Assembly (NCBI RefSeq): GCF_902460845.1 | Contig: NZ_CABPVS010000001.1 | Span: 124,001-188,000 of the forward strand | Length of the DNA stretch: 64,000 nt | Direction of reading: 5' to 3' | From: Campylobacter concisus | GTDB lineage: Bacteria; Campylobacterota; Campylobacteria; Campylobacterales; Campylobacteraceae | Shown here: in pieces, positions 9,987 to 19,851 of the stretch | How positions within the stretch are numbered: the first letter of the stretch is position 1 | Layout of the letters: each line of letters starts with the position of its first letter | Translations under genes and position numbers: made by a program | Notes under the pieces: generated by a model | The model's database searches: none | What the model saw: only the letters and a program-made list of their open reading frames with translations | Told to the model about the DNA's origin: nothing

Positions 9987-10685
9987 TTATTTACCTCTTC
10001 TTGCTCTACGTGTTTTCTTAGGTGCCTCTTCTTCAGTTTTCTCAGGTTGAACACCTTTTTGAAGAACCTCACCTTTAAAAATCCATACTTTAATACCTAT
10101 GTTTCCATAAGTCGTATGAGCCTCAGCTACACCGTAATCTATCTTTGCTCTAAGAGTATGAAGCGGAACGCGACCTTCTAGATACCACTCGGTTCTTGCC
10201 ATCTCAGCACCACCTAAACGACCAGCAACTGAAATTTTAATACCTTTAGCGCCTGATTTTTGAGCACCTTGGATAACTTTTTTCATAGCACGTCTAAATG
10301 CGACACGCTTTTCAAGTTGCATAGCTACGTTTTCAGCAGCAAGTTGAGCTGAAGCTTGAGCTTTTCTTTCTTCTTTGATATTTACATTTACTTCTTTACC
10401 GATAAGTTTGCTAACTTCGTTCTTTAGGTTTTCAACATCTTGACCTTTTTTGCCGATGATGATACCAGGACGAGCTGCAACTACGGTTACACGAAGTTTT
10501 TTAGCCGTTCTTTCGATTAGAATTTGGCTAATTCCTGCATAGTAAAGTTTTTTCTTTAAAAATGCACGAATTTTGTAATCTTCGCCGATGTTTTCAGGAA
10601 GACTTTGTTTGGTTGGAAACCATCTAGATTCCCAGTTGCGGTTAATTCCTAGTCTAAGGCCTATTGGATTTACTTTTTGTCCCAT
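9987..10685 (-). CDS. rpsC: 30S ribosomal protein S3
   Basis: A 232-residue S3 beginning [13 protein letters not shown]. The KH RNA-binding domain with the GXXG loop ([11 protein letters not shown]) is near residue 76. The C-terminal domain carries [26 protein letters not shown]. The tail is lysine- and arginine-rich ([10 protein letters not shown]). S3 forms the mRNA entry channel with S4 and S5. It starts one base from the end of rplV. Confidence 0.97.
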   Translation of the reverse strand: MGQKVNPIGLRLGINRNWESRWFPTKQSLPENIGEDYKIRAFLKKKLYYAGISQILIERTAKKLRVTVVAARPGIIIGKKGQDVENLKNEVSKLIGKEVNVNIKEERKAQASAQLAAENVAMQLEKRVAFRRAMKKVIQGAQKSGAKGIKISVAGRLGGAEMARTEWYLEGRVPLHTLRAKIDYGVAEAHTTYGNIGIKVWIFKGEVLQKGVQPEKTEEEAPKKTRRARRGK

Positions 10686-10686
10686 A

Positions 10687-11019
10687 TTATGCTTCCTTCT
10701 TTTCAGGTTTAGATACTTCTACCATTACATGAGAAGTAGGTTTGCGAATTTTGCTCGCTGTTCCTCTTGCTCTTGGTCTAAATCTCTTTAATACAGGACC
10801 AGCGTCAACGCGGCAACTAGTTACTACAACCTCTTCTGGTTCAAATCCGCCATTTGCTACTGCTGAGCTAATAGCATTTGCTATAAATTTAGCACCACGA
10901 TTTGGCATAAATTGCAAGCTCGCAAGTGCTAGCTCGGCATTCATACCTTGAACTTCTCTTGCTATAAGTCTTGCTTTTGTAGGAGAAAGTCTTACGAATT
11001 TTATAATTGCTCTACTCAT
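10687..11019 (-). CDS. rplV: 50S ribosomal protein L22
   Basis: A 110-residue L22 starting [17 protein letters not shown]. The long beta-hairpin that lines the peptide exit tunnel is present ([19 protein letters not shown], near residue 80). Changes in this loop are a known route to macrolide resistance; no such deletion or insertion is evident here. It lies between rpsS and rpsC. Confidence 0.97.
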   Translation of the reverse strand: MSRAIIKFVRLSPTKARLIAREVQGMNAELALASLQFMPNRGAKFIANAISSAVANGGFEPEEVVVTSCRVDAGPVLKRFRPRARGTASKIRKPTSHVMVEVSKPEKKEA

Positions 11020-11030
11020 ATCATTTCCCC

Positions 11031-11312
11031 TTACTTGCCGATTTTCTTTTGCACTGAGCCCTTGTGACCCTTAAATGTGCGTGTTGGAGCAAATTCGCCA
11101 AGTTTATAGCCTATATGATTTTCTGTAACATATACAGGAATAAAGCTCTTGCCATTGTGAACGTTAAATGTTAGTCCAATCATTTCAGGTACAATCGTGC
11201 TACGTCTTGACCAAGTTTTGATTGGTTTGTTATCGTTTGCATTTTTTGCGGCAATAACTTTTTTCATTACATGATCATCTACGAAAGGACCTTTTTTGAG
11301 TGATCTTGCCAT
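11031..11312 (-). CDS. rpsS: 30S ribosomal protein S19
   Basis: A 93-residue S19 beginning [18 protein letters not shown], the standard N-terminus, with [13 protein letters not shown]-like text near residue 70 (here [17 protein letters not shown]). It partners S13 in the 30S head. Two bases separate it from rplB. Confidence 0.97.
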   Translation of the reverse strand: MARSLKKGPFVDDHVMKKVIAAKNANDNKPIKTWSRRSTIVPEMIGLTFNVHNGKSFIPVYVTENHIGYKLGEFAPTRTFKGHKGSVQKKIGK

Positions 11313-11314
11313 CT

Positions 11315-12148
11315 CTATTTTCCTTTCCTTCTTGAAATTATAAGCTTATCGCTAGCTTTTTTACGGCGAGTCTTAGCACCTTTAGTTGGTTTACCCCATG
11401 GAGTAACTGGGTGACGGCCTGAATTTTTCTTACCTTCACCACCACCGTGTGGGTGATCAACTGGGTTCATAGCAGAACCACGTGTTTGTGGTCGGATACC
11501 GCGGTGGCGATTACGTCCGGCTTTACCGATAGTGATGTTAGCCCAGTCTTCATTACCAACTACACCAATGCTTGCCATACACTCAGCTAGTACTTGTCTC
11601 ATCTCACCACTTGGCATTCTTAAGATAACGTACTTCTCTTCTTTACCCATTAGCTGAGCATAACCACCAGCTGAACGAGCTATCTGAGCGCCTTTGCCAG
11701 GTTTTAGCTCTACGTTATGAACGATAGTACCAACTGGGATAAATCTTAATTTCATAGCGTTGCCTGGTTTAATATCTAGTGACCCCTCATCGATAGATCC
11801 GATAACGTCGCCAACATTTAGGCCATTTGGTCTAATGATATAGCGTTTTTCACCATCTTTATAAGCTATAAGAGCGATACGGCAGTTTCTGTTTGGATCG
11901 TACTCGATCGCTTCAACTTTACCTTCTATACCAAATTTGCGACGTTTAAAGTCGATGATACGATAAAGTTTTTTTGCACCTGCTTCTTTATGTCTTGAAG
12001 TTATACGACCATTGTTGTTTCTACCGCCAGATGCAGGTAGTTTAACAAGCAAGCTTCTAACACTTGGTTTAGCTGTTATATCTTCAGAGCTTAGTCCAGT
12101 CATATATCTACGACTAGGTGTATATGGTTTATATGATTTTATAGCCAT
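11315..12148 (-). CDS. rplB: 50S ribosomal protein L2
   Basis: A 277-residue L2, one of the most conserved ribosomal proteins. The C-terminal signature [15 protein letters not shown] with the peptidyl-transferase histidine is near residue 227, and the tail is strongly basic ([17 protein letters not shown]). L2 binds domain IV of 23S rRNA and is needed for subunit joining. It starts one base after rplW. Confidence 0.98.
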   Translation of the reverse strand: MAIKSYKPYTPSRRYMTGLSSEDITAKPSVRSLLVKLPASGGRNNNGRITSRHKEAGAKKLYRIIDFKRRKFGIEGKVEAIEYDPNRNCRIALIAYKDGEKRYIIRPNGLNVGDVIGSIDEGSLDIKPGNAMKLRFIPVGTIVHNVELKPGKGAQIARSAGGYAQLMGKEEKYVILRMPSGEMRQVLAECMASIGVVGNEDWANITIGKAGRNRHRGIRPQTRGSAMNPVDHPHGGGEGKKNSGRHPVTPWGKPTKGAKTRRKKASDKLIISRRKGK

Positions 12149-12149
12149 C

Positions 12150-12431
12150 TTACGCCTCCGTACTTTCTAGGCTTACACCTTCAGGCAACTTAACGTAAAA
12201 TTTCTTTATTTCGTCACGCTGACCTACTCTTCCTCTAAAACGTTTAACCTTGCCGCTAATTCTAAGTGAATTTACGCGAACAGGCGTTACTCCAAAATAC
12301 TCTTGCAAAACCGCTTTTAAGCTGTTTTTTGTAACTCTTGGTGAAGTTTGGATAACAACAACGCCTTGTTCTTGAAGGCCTAGAGTTTTTTCTGTATAAA
12401 TAATTGTTTTGATATCAGTTATATCCGCCAT
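12150..12431 (-). CDS. rplW: 50S ribosomal protein L23
   Basis: A 93-residue L23 with the [11 protein letters not shown] start region and the [20 protein letters not shown] loop near residue 52. It forms the docking site for trigger factor and the signal recognition particle at the tunnel exit. It is packed between rplD and rplB with one-base gaps. Confidence 0.96.
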   Translation of the reverse strand: MADITDIKTIIYTEKTLGLQEQGVVVIQTSPRVTKNSLKAVLQEYFGVTPVRVNSLRISGKVKRFRGRVGQRDEIKKFYVKLPEGVSLESTEA

Positions 12432-12432
12432 T

Positions 12433-13047
12433 TTAGCCCTCTTTTGTTATAGTTTTTAGTGCAGCTTTTTCAATGATAACCGAACTAAATGTAGAGACAA
12501 GATAAGCATTTACCTCATTTGCATCTACTACATAGCAGTTTGCTAAATTTCTAAAAGCAAGTAGTGTTTTATCGTCTAGCAAATCTTTAACGATAAGCGC
12601 GTCTTTTACTTTTAAATTTTTGATGATATTAGCTGCATCTTTTGTCTTTCCAGATTCGATTGAGATGCTATCTACTGCGAAAATTTTACCATCTTGTGCT
12701 TTTACTGCCAAAGCGTACTCAAGAGCTAGTCTTTTTTGTTTTTTATTGACTTTTTGAAAATAGTTTTTCTCGTTTGTTGGACCAAATGCAACTGCACCAC
12801 CTACCCAAACGTTAGTTCTAGTTGAACCTGCTCTTGCACCACCACGTCCTTTTTGTCTCCATGGTTTTTTACCACCACCGCTTACAAAAGCACGACTTTT
12901 AGTATGAGCCGAATTTGCTCTTATACCAGCAAGGTAAGATTTTACATAAAGATATAGGTTGTGCGGATTTACTTCAGCGTAGCTTGCAGGAAGCTCTAAC
13001 TCGCCTGAATTTTCAAATTTATCGTTTAATACGTGAATTTTACTCAT
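12433..13047 (-). CDS. rplD: 50S ribosomal protein L4
   Basis: A 204-residue L4. The extended internal loop reaching into the exit tunnel is visible ([18 protein letters not shown], near residue 60). In E. coli L4 also represses the S10 operon; whether that holds here cannot be seen. It overlaps rplC by four bases, giving coupled translation. Confidence 0.97.
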   Translation of the reverse strand: MSKIHVLNDKFENSGELELPASYAEVNPHNLYLYVKSYLAGIRANSAHTKSRAFVSGGGKKPWRQKGRGGARAGSTRTNVWVGGAVAFGPTNEKNYFQKVNKKQKRLALEYALAVKAQDGKIFAVDSISIESGKTKDAANIIKNLKVKDALIVKDLLDDKTLLAFRNLANCYVVDANEVNAYLVSTFSSVIIEKAALKTITKEG

Positions 13048-13622
13048 TTTACAATCCTTATTTTACCCATTGCACCATTGTGACCAGGAACGCAACCTTT
13101 TACAACTACGATGCCATTTTGAGCGTCAAAGCTTATTAGCTCGTTTTTAACAGTAACTTTCTCATTTCCCATGTGTCCTGCCATTTTCATACCTGGTTGA
13201 ACACGACCTGGCCATTCGCAGTTACCAATTGAACCGTGGCGTCTGTGGAAACGTGAGCCGTGGCTTTTTGGACCACCACCGAAACCATGTCTTTTTACCA
13301 CACCTTGGTAGCCTCTACCTTTTGAGTTAAAGCTAACTTTTAAAATTTTAGCCTCATTTAATGGTGTAAAGTCTAGGTTTCCAACTTCGCTATTAGCTAC
13401 TTCAAGCGTAGCAAATTTGTTAAATTCTGCAGTCAGATTGTATTTCTTTTGCTGACCAGCGATAGCTTTGTTGTTTGCTTTAGTGTGGGCATACGCTACG
13501 ATAGCACGTTTATTTTCATCGATCTCACACACTTTAGCCTCAACTAGCTTAAGTAGTGTAACTGGCGTACTCTTCGTGGCAATCGTTCTACTCATGCCTA
13601 TTTTTTCTACAATATATTCCAT
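13044..13622 (-). CDS. rplC: 50S ribosomal protein L3
   Basis: A 192-residue L3 with the conserved [23 protein letters not shown] region near residue 103 and [14 protein letters not shown] near residue 147. The central extension approaches the peptidyl-transferase centre. It is among the first proteins to assemble on 23S rRNA. It is the second gene of the S10 group, 21 bases after rpsJ. Confidence 0.97.
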   Translation of the reverse strand: MEYIVEKIGMSRTIATKSTPVTLLKLVEAKVCEIDENKRAIVAYAHTKANNKAIAGQQKKYNLTAEFNKFATLEVANSEVGNLDFTPLNEAKILKVSFNSKGRGYQGVVKRHGFGGGPKSHGSRFHRRHGSIGNCEWPGRVQPGMKMAGHMGNEKVTVKNELISFDAQNGIVVVKGCVPGHNGAMGKIRIVK

Positions 13623-13642
13623 ACTCTTATCCTTTTGTCCGC

Positions 13643-13951
13643 TTATTTCATCGCACGAACTTCGACATTAACTTCTGGAGCTAGGTCGAGTTTTGTTAGG
13701 CTATCTACAGTTTCTGGAGTAGCGGCTACGATGTCAAGCATACGAGCGTGTATTCTCATCTCAAACTGCTCACGTGAGTCTTTGTTGATGTGTGGAGATT
13801 TTAAGACTGTGTAGCGTTTGATCTTTGTAGGCATTGGTACCGGGCCACGAACGTCGGCACCTGTTCGTTTGACAGCTTCTACGATTGCTGCAACAGTGCG
13901 GTCTAGAACTCTATGGTCGTAAGCTTTTAGCTTTAACCTGATTCTTTCCAT
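13643..13951 (-). CDS. rpsJ: 30S ribosomal protein S10
   Basis: A 102-residue S10 read from [17 protein letters not shown] at 13951. A longer reading frame from 13981 lacks family support, and AAAGGAAAA precedes the chosen start. S10 is in the 30S head and, as NusE, joins the antitermination complex. It is the first gene of the whole ribosomal cluster. Confidence 0.96.
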   Translation of the reverse strand: MERIRLKLKAYDHRVLDRTVAAIVEAVKRTGADVRGPVPMPTKIKRYTVLKSPHINKDSREQFEMRIHARMLDIVAATPETVDSLTKLDLAPEVNVEVRAMK

Positions 13952-13973
13952 GTGTTTTCCTTTAAAAAGAACT

Positions 13974-14091
13974 TGTCGCAAACTCGCGACCTCTTTACAT
14001 CAAAATAACTCGCATAGGATCAAGCGATCGTACGAGCAAAGACGCTTGTCTTTTCGTAAAGAGAACGCGATTTTACAAAAAAGCTATTATA
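13974..14091 (-). promoter_or_regulatory. S10 operon promoter and structured leader
   Basis: On the minus strand a -10 box TATAAT lies at 14086-14091, placing transcription start roughly 120-130 bases before rpsJ. The leader holds AAAGAC/GTCTTT around 14038-14056 and GTCGC/GCGAC at 13974-13989 as short hairpins. TTGACA sits only two bases from the -10 and cannot be its -35 box, in keeping with Campylobacter promoters that lack one. Leader-based control by a ribosomal protein is possible but not shown. Confidence 0.6.
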
Positions 14092-14208
14092 GTTGTCAAG
14101 AAAAACGTTATTTTTTGATGAATTTTGATTAATTATTTCCTTTTAATAAGGAAAATATAAAATTTAAAAAGATAAGATTCCAAGAAATTAAAATTTTAAA
14201 GAGAAAAG

Positions 14209-17200
14209 ATGCCGATCTTTAATTCAAAATTCTTATTAACTCAAGAACAAGACGAAGAAAAGCTTAAAAAGCGTTATGCAAATTTGCAAATGTATCAGGC
14301 AAAAGCTAGCGACATTAAGAGCTTCAAAGAAGAGAAATTTCAAACGCAGTTTCTAAAAGATATCTTTGAAAACTGCCTTGGCTACACTTTGGATACTACT
14401 AATCCTACAAATTTTAACCTTGAGCGTGAGAAAAAGAACGAAACTGACGGCAAAAAGGCAGACGGGGCGATACTGATAAATGGCGAAGTTAGATGCGTGA
14501 TCGAGCTAAAAGATCAGACTACACAGCATCTTGATAAAACTCCATCCAACCGCGAGCTTAGCCCGGTAGATCAAGCTTTTCGCTATTTTATCTCACATGA
14601 AAATGCCAAATATGTCGTTGTTTCAAATTTTAACGAACTGCGCTTTTACATCGGCAATAAAACAACATTTGAAAAATTTGACCTTTTTACAGCAAGCTTT
14701 GAGGAGTTTAAGAAGCTTCATTTACTGCTTAGCTTTGAGAGCATTAGCACGGATCTGCCACTAAAGCTAAAAGAGAAATTTGCCACTCACGAGTGTGAAA
14801 TTTCAAACAAATTTTATAAAGACTTTAGCGCATTTAGGCTCACTCTTTTTAAAAATATTTGCAAAAACAATGCTAGTGATAAAAATAGGCTTTTAAGCCT
14901 TACGCAAAAACTATGTGATAGGTTTGTCTTTATACTATTTGCCGAAGACCGCGGACTACTAAGACTTCGCACGATAGCCGAGATAAAAGATAAATTTCAA
15001 AACCAAGTTACTGAGCTTAGTTTTTATGACTTTTACAAAATTTACTTTAAAGCCATTGATGAAGGCAGTGAACGTCTTGATATCAAACGCTACAATGGCG
15101 GACTTTTTGCCACAGATACTGAGCTTGATGCACTAAAGATAGACGATAGCGTGCTTGAAGCACAGTTTTTAAGCGACTATGACTTTTTAAGCGACATCGG
15201 TGTAAATATCCTAGGACATATCTTTGAAAGCTCACTAAACGACCTTGAAGAGCTAAATGCGCAAATAAATGGTAATGAATTTGATGCCAAACAGAGCAAA
15301 CGTAAAAAAGATGGCATATTTTATACACCAGAGTTTATAACAGAATTTATAGTTGAAAATTCACTTGGCATGCTTTGTAAAGCTAAAAAAGATGAGCTAG
15401 GGCTTGATCTAAATGAGCTATTAGCACCAAAAAACCCAAAAAAATTAACCAAAGCAGAAAGTGAGATCAAAGACAAAATTTATGCTTACCGCGAGTGGCT
15501 CTTATCTCTTAAGATACTTGATCCAGCTTGTGGCTCTGGTGCGTTTTTAAACCAAGCTTTAGAATTTCTCATTGCCGAGCATGGCGCATTAGACACTTAC
15601 CGCAAAGTATATGAGGGCGAGGGCTTGGGACTTTACGATATAGAAAGCACGATTTTAGAAAACAATCTTTACGGCGTAGATATAAATGCCGATGCGGTCG
15701 AGATCGCTAGGCTATCTCTTTGGCTCCGCACAGCTGCAAAGGGGCGAGTTTTGACAGATCTTAGTAAAAATTTAGTAGCAGCAAACTCGCTTTTAGAATT
15801 TCCTTTTGACTTTAAATTTGATGTCGTTATAGGCAATCCTCCCTATGTCAGACAAGAGGCGATAAAAGAGCAAAAGCCAGCTCTACAAAAATATAAAGTT
15901 TATAGCGGCACGGCTGATTTGTTTGTCTATTTTTATGAGCTTGGCATTACACATCTAAAAGAAAATGGGCTTTTAGGTTTTATATGTTCAAATAAATTTT
16001 TCCGTACCAGCTATGGTGAAAATTTGCGTAAATTTATACTAGAAAATACGCAAATAACACATATTATCGATTTTGCTGGGGTTAAAGTTTTTGAAGATGC
16101 GAGCGTAGATAGTGCGGTTACTATTTTTAGAAAAATAAGAGCTGGTGAAAATTCAAAATTTAATTTCCTAGCCTCAAGCACCATAAATTTAAAAACGCAA
16201 AAATTTATCCAAATACCACAATCCACGCTAAACGAAACAAATTTTACTTTCCTTGATAAGAGCAAATTTGAGCTAAAAAATAAAATCGAAAAAGTTGCAG
16301 AGCCATTAAAAAATTGGGGCATAAAAATTCATTCTGGTATCAAAACAGGACTAAATGAAGTATTTATTATTGATAGTGACACCCGTGATAAAATTTTAAA
16401 TAACTGCACTGGAGAAGAAAGAGAGCGGACGCAAAAGCTCATTAGGCCGATCTTACGAGGTCAAGATATAAAGCGTTATGACTATGAGTGGGCTGGGCTG
16501 TGGCTCATTTGCACTTTTCCAGCATTAAAGATAGATATTGAAATTTTTCCAAGTCTTAAGGAATATTTACAAAATTTTTTGCCTTATATAGCACAAAGTG
16601 GTGAAACCATAAATGGTAAAAAATGCCGCAAAAAAACATCAAATAAATGGTTTGAGACGCAAGACAACATCGCTTATTATGAAGAATTCGAAAAAGAGAA
16701 AATTTTATGTGCAAAAATTGTGCAAAGTCCAAAATTTGCTTACGATACAAATAATAATATTCCAAACAATACTGCATATTGCATAACTGGCGAAAATCTA
16801 AAATTTTTATTAGCCTTTTTAAATTCAACAGCTGTTTATAAAATTTTTAACTTTTTCTATGCTGGAGGCGGACTTGAAGGCGAAATAACAACAAATCGCT
16901 TAGAAATTTTGCCTATCCCACAAATCACGCCACAAAATAAAAATTTATCAAACGAGATAATAAATTTGGTTGATGAAATTTTAAAAGCAAATGAAAAGAT
17001 CAAGCTTTACGAGAAGCATATGCCTACTTTAACTCTTGATGAAAAGCTAGAAGTCAAAGAAAATATCAACGCGCTAAACGACAAAATCAAGGCAAGTGAC
17101 GAAAAAATAGACAAACTTGTTTTTGAGCTTTATGAACTAACAAGCGATGAGATCACGCTTATAACAGGGGGGGGGGAGATTGACGGTATAACAAAAATTT

Positions 17201-17265
17201 ACATATACATCTTACAAAGGGGAGAAAATGAACCAATTAGAGCTTTATTACAATCAGCCGCTTAA
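14209..17265 (+). CDS. Type IIG restriction-modification enzyme (Eco57I-like) with 3' G10 tract
   Basis: A 1018-residue fused nuclease and adenine methyltransferase. A PD-(D/E)xK nuclease core is seen at Asp85...Glu99-Leu-Lys101 (ADGAILI, CVIELKD). SAM motif I is DPACGSG (438-444), and the catalytic motif IV is NPPY (543-546), typical of N6-adenine methylation. A TaqI-like specificity region follows, to about residue 930, then a coiled segment. One protein would thus both methylate and cut. A G10 tract at codons 987-990 lies after the apparent end of the conserved protein; the present frame adds a tail of about 30 residues that runs into the next gene. It stands alone, divergent from the ribosomal operon, and its base composition is ordinary for the window. 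Confidence 0.88.
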   Translation: MPIFNSKFLLTQEQDEEKLKKRYANLQMYQAKASDIKSFKEEKFQTQFLKDIFENCLGYTLDTTNPTNFNLEREKKNETDGKKADGAILINGEVRCVIELKDQTTQHLDKTPSNRELSPVDQAFRYFISHENAKYVVVSNFNELRFYIGNKTTFEKFDLFTASFEEFKKLHLLLSFESISTDLPLKLKEKFATHECEISNKFYKDFSAFRLTLFKNICKNNASDKNRLLSLTQKLCDRFVFILFAEDRGLLRLRTIAEIKDKFQNQVTELSFYDFYKIYFKAIDEGSERLDIKRYNGGLFATDTELDALKIDDSVLEAQFLSDYDFLSDIGVNILGHIFESSLNDLEELNAQINGNEFDAKQSKRKKDGIFYTPEFITEFIVENSLGMLCKAKKDELGLDLNELLAPKNPKKLTKAESEIKDKIYAYREWLLSLKILDPACGSGAFLNQALEFLIAEHGALDTYRKVYEGEGLGLYDIESTILENNLYGVDINADAVEIARLSLWLRTAAKGRVLTDLSKNLVAANSLLEFPFDFKFDVVIGNPPYVRQEAIKEQKPALQKYKVYSGTADLFVYFYELGITHLKENGLLGFICSNKFFRTSYGENLRKFILENTQITHIIDFAGVKVFEDASVDSAVTIFRKIRAGENSKFNFLASSTINLKTQKFIQIPQSTLNETNFTFLDKSKFELKNKIEKVAEPLKNWGIKIHSGIKTGLNEVFIIDSDTRDKILNNCTGEERERTQKLIRPILRGQDIKRYDYEWAGLWLICTFPALKIDIEIFPSLKEYLQNFLPYIAQSGETINGKKCRKKTSNKWFETQDNIAYYEEFEKEKILCAKIVQSPKFAYDTNNNIPNNTAYCITGENLKFLLAFLNSTAVYKIFNFFYAGGGLEGEITTNRLEILPIPQITPQNKNLSNEIINLVDEILKANEKIKLYEKHMPTLTLDEKLEVKENINALNDKIKASDEKIDKLVFELYELTSDEITLITGGGEIDGITKIYIYILQRGENEPIRALLQSAA
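17167..17176 (+). repeat. G10 homopolymer, likely phase-variable tract
   Basis: Ten consecutive G lie in the coding strand near the 3' end of the type IIG gene. In Campylobacter such tracts change length by slipped-strand mispairing. Ten G keep the frame open to 17265, past the ATG at 17228. Nine G would stop at TAA 17189-17191 and eleven at TGA 17181-17183, both before that ATG. Length change would alter only the tail and the coupling to the downstream ATPase gene. Confidence 0.85.
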
Positions 17266-18322
17266 ATCAAGTAAATTTATCCCCAGAAAATACGAAATCA
17301 TCTCGCCAAAAACGCTTATAATAGGCGCCATTTCAAGTGGCAAAACAGCCCTTGTTTATGAGTTTTTGAGCCATTATAAAAGCGAAGATAGACTTTATGT
17401 AAATTTGGACGATCTAAGGATAGACAGAGCCTTACTTTTAGCAAATTTAAAAGAATTTTTAGAAAAAAATGCTCATATAAAGGTGCTCGCAGTTGAAAAT
17501 TTACAAGCTGCTGACCTTGCAAATTTAGACTTTTTAAAGGGCGCAACACTTGAAAATATCATCCTTACAAGCAAGGAATTTTCACTAACGATTGACGGCT
17601 TTGCTCGCATAAATTTAAACTATCTCGACTACGAGGAATTTATACTATTTTTTAAGAAAAATTTGGACCAAGACCTGCTTTTTAGCTACTTTTTGGCTCA
17701 CGGCAACGAGATAGCAAGTGCTTTTTTGGACTCTAGCGAGGTCACAGCGCACTTGCAACAACTCTTAAGAGCAAATTTAAGCGAGCAAAGCATTGCGATT
17801 TTAAAAGAATGTGCTCCAAAATGCCACGATGTGCTTAGTACTTTTGGTATCTATAAAAATCTAAAAGAGCATATGAAAATCTCAAAAGATAGTGTCTATA
17901 ACACAGTAGCCAGCCTTAATGAAAATAGCTTTATAGAATTAGTACCAAATTTAGATGAGAGCAGCACGAGCAAAAAGCTCTACTTTACAAATTTTGCACT
18001 TCGTAACGCTTTATACCTAAAAAAGGACTTTTTGGCCGTCTTTGCAAATGTCGTTTTTTGCGAGTTGCTTAAATTTAAAGATGAAATTTACTACACAAAA
18101 GAGATTGATTTCTTCCTTAATAAAAGGAAGATCGCGATCATCTGTGTGCCGTTTTCTGCACCAGAGATCATCTTTTTGAAATTTAAAAAACTCCACGCAA
18201 GCTTAAAAGAGCTGGGTGTAAGTAAGCTTCAAATAATTAGCGTCGCAAACCAAGCTGAGCTTAGCTTTGAGGGCATAAAATGCGAAATTTTACCATTTTC
18301 TAGGTGGAGTCTAGGTTTATAA
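17228..18322 (+). CDS. P-loop ATPase of the AAA/DUF4143-like class
   Basis: A 364-residue protein with Walker A GAISSGKT (33-40) and a candidate Walker B (IKVLAVENLQ, near residue 87). The middle part has a helical winged-helix-like region (KISKDSVYNTVASLNEN). The C-terminus has alternating beta-strands that could be a nuclease-like domain, as in archaeal-type ATPases (inference). AAGGGGAG precedes the ATG. It overlaps the end of the restriction gene by 38 bases in another frame, so its translation may depend on the G tract. Its role is unknown; a link to the restriction system rests on position only. Confidence 0.65.
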   Translation: MNQLELYYNQPLKSSKFIPRKYEIISPKTLIIGAISSGKTALVYEFLSHYKSEDRLYVNLDDLRIDRALLLANLKEFLEKNAHIKVLAVENLQAADLANLDFLKGATLENIILTSKEFSLTIDGFARINLNYLDYEEFILFFKKNLDQDLLFSYFLAHGNEIASAFLDSSEVTAHLQQLLRANLSEQSIAILKECAPKCHDVLSTFGIYKNLKEHMKISKDSVYNTVASLNENSFIELVPNLDESSTSKKLYFTNFALRNALYLKKDFLAVFANVVFCELLKFKDEIYYTKEIDFFLNKRKIAIICVPFSAPEIIFLKFKKLHASLKELGVSKLQIISVANQAELSFEGIKCEILPFSRWSLGL

Positions 18323-18371
18323 ATTTAAACCTTTATTTGATTATTGTTTTAAAAGCTTAAAGTAAAGAAGC

Positions 18372-18377
18372 TATAAT
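18372..18377 (+). promoter_or_regulatory. -10 box for the 18401 gene
   Basis: TATAAT preceded by an AT-rich stretch lies 24 bases before the start of the next gene. It fits the Campylobacter vegetative promoter pattern and would drive the 18401-rnhB pair. Confidence 0.5.
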
Positions 18378-18400
18378 CAACAAAACTATGAAGGATGGAC

Positions 18401-19255
18401 ATGAGAGCATTTATTGGGATTTTTATACTTATAGTAAGCCTATTTGGCTATGAGATAAATCACGAAAACTGGGCAAAATTTTATAAATTTATTGATGAGG
18501 CAAATGGTATAAAATTTGAAGTTTATATGAACTATTTTAAAGATGAATTTGAAAATTTTAAGCAAAGTAAGAGCTTTAAAGTGCCGGCCAAGATAAGCGG
18601 ACATATCTTTTTTGATGGTACAAAATACGACTACGAAAAAGGTAATCTTGAGCAAAATAGCAGTGAAATTTCATCGCTAAATGCTGTATCTGATAAGATA
18701 AATTTAGACGTTAAAAATGAAAATGGCGAGCTAAAGGGCAAAATAATCGTTAAAAACAAAGCCTATAATGCGACTATCAAAAAAGAAAAAGAGTATGAAA
18801 TGCTAAACATTGGCATCCAAATGACCGAAGCAAATGGTACGAGATACGAAGCTATAATTAACGATATATTTGCCAAAGAATCGGCTAAAAAAAATAAAAA
18901 TAAATTACTCTCGACACTTTATGACCTAAAAAGCGAGCGTAAAAAATGGCCAAATAACCAATTTGAGAGCCTAGATAACATCTACTATATAAATGACAAA
19001 ATAAAAAGTATCTGCACCTATAAAAATAACAAAACTAGCTGCGATGTTGTCTTGCTTAAAACCAACAAAAAGCTAAAATTAAAGCAGATTTTTAAAGATA
19101 TAAACGATCCTCATCTAAAAGCAATCCTCGCAACAGCAGGCGTTAGTGAAAATTTTGTACTTTCGCCACTTGGGCTTACCTTTTTAAACGAGGAGCAAAT
19201 TAACGTGCCACTTGATGAGCTAAGACCTTACTTTAGCGATGAAATCGGACTTTAA
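18401..19255 (+). CDS. Exported protein with possible DUF3298-like C-terminus
   Basis: A 284-residue protein with a signal peptide ([18 protein letters not shown]). The ATG at 18401 was chosen because AAGGA at 18391-18395 is correctly spaced from it and overlaps the ATG at 18395. The C-terminal stretch with [20 protein letters not shown] resembles the end of DUF3298/RsiV-like domains, which bind lysozyme or cell-wall ligands in some families; this is a weak match by eye. It is periplasmic or anchored. Its stop shares a base with the rnhB start, so the pair is an operon. Function unknown. Confidence 0.6.
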   Translation: MRAFIGIFILIVSLFGYEINHENWAKFYKFIDEANGIKFEVYMNYFKDEFENFKQSKSFKVPAKISGHIFFDGTKYDYEKGNLEQNSSEISSLNAVSDKINLDVKNENGELKGKIIVKNKAYNATIKKEKEYEMLNIGIQMTEANGTRYEAIINDIFAKESAKKNKNKLLSTLYDLKSERKKWPNNQFESLDNIYYINDKIKSICTYKNNKTSCDVVLLKTNKKLKLKQIFKDINDPHLKAILATAGVSENFVLSPLGLTFLNEEQINVPLDELRPYFSDEIGL

Positions 19256-19806
19256 TGGCAAAAATTTGTGGCATAGATGAGGCTGGACGTGGGGCTTTAG
19301 CTGGGCCTTTAAGCGTAGCGGCCTGCGTGCTTAATAAAGAAATTTCAGGTCTAAACGACTCCAAAAAACTAACCGCAAAAAAGCGTGAGGAGCTTTTTAA
19401 AGAGATTATAAAAAGCTCAAATTTTCTCATCATCTACTTCTCAAATGCGCAAATAGACGAACTTGGGCTAAGTGAGTGCTTAAGGCGAGCGCTCAAAATT
19501 TTTAAGGCGCATTTTGAGGGCTTTGAGATCATTTATGATGGAAATTTAGACTATGGCGTTGGTATCACAACGATGATAAAAGCTGACAGCAAAGTCGCTG
19601 GGGTAAGCGCTGCTAGCATATTAGCAAAGGTTAGTCGTGATAGTTTGATGAAAGGCTGGGATAAAATTTACTCAAAGTATGGCTTTGCTGGGCACAAAGG
19701 ATACGGCACAAAGGCACATCTAGAAGCCATTGCTAAGTTTGGCTATTCAAGCCTTCATAGAAAAAGCTTTGTAGTAAAATCTTTTGAAAAATCTCTATTT
19801 GACTAA
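19255..19806 (+). CDS. rnhB: Ribonuclease HII
   Basis: A 183-residue RNase HII that cuts the RNA strand of RNA-DNA hybrids and misincorporated ribonucleotides. Conserved motifs are [14 protein letters not shown] (acidic Asp7 and Glu8), LNDSKKL, and [15 protein letters not shown] in the second half. The length is near the lower normal limit. The ATG overlaps the preceding stop by one base. Confidence 0.95.
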   Translation: MAKICGIDEAGRGALAGPLSVAACVLNKEISGLNDSKKLTAKKREELFKEIIKSSNFLIIYFSNAQIDELGLSECLRRALKIFKAHFEGFEIIYDGNLDYGVGITTMIKADSKVAGVSAASILAKVSRDSLMKGWDKIYSKYGFAGHKGYGTKAHLEAIAKFGYSSLHRKSFVVKSFEKSLFD

Positions 19807-19851
19807 GATTAATTATCTAAGCATCAAATAGATGCCTAGATAACGTCCTTT

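Noticed and set aside
9602-12000. Plus-strand reading frames within the ribosomal operon
   Set aside because: They lie antisense to strongly conserved ribosomal genes, lack ribosome binding sites and have no protein-family features.
14086-14099. TTGACA as -35 box of the ribosomal promoter
   Set aside because: It lies two bases from the -10 box, so the spacing is impossible for a -35/-10 pair.
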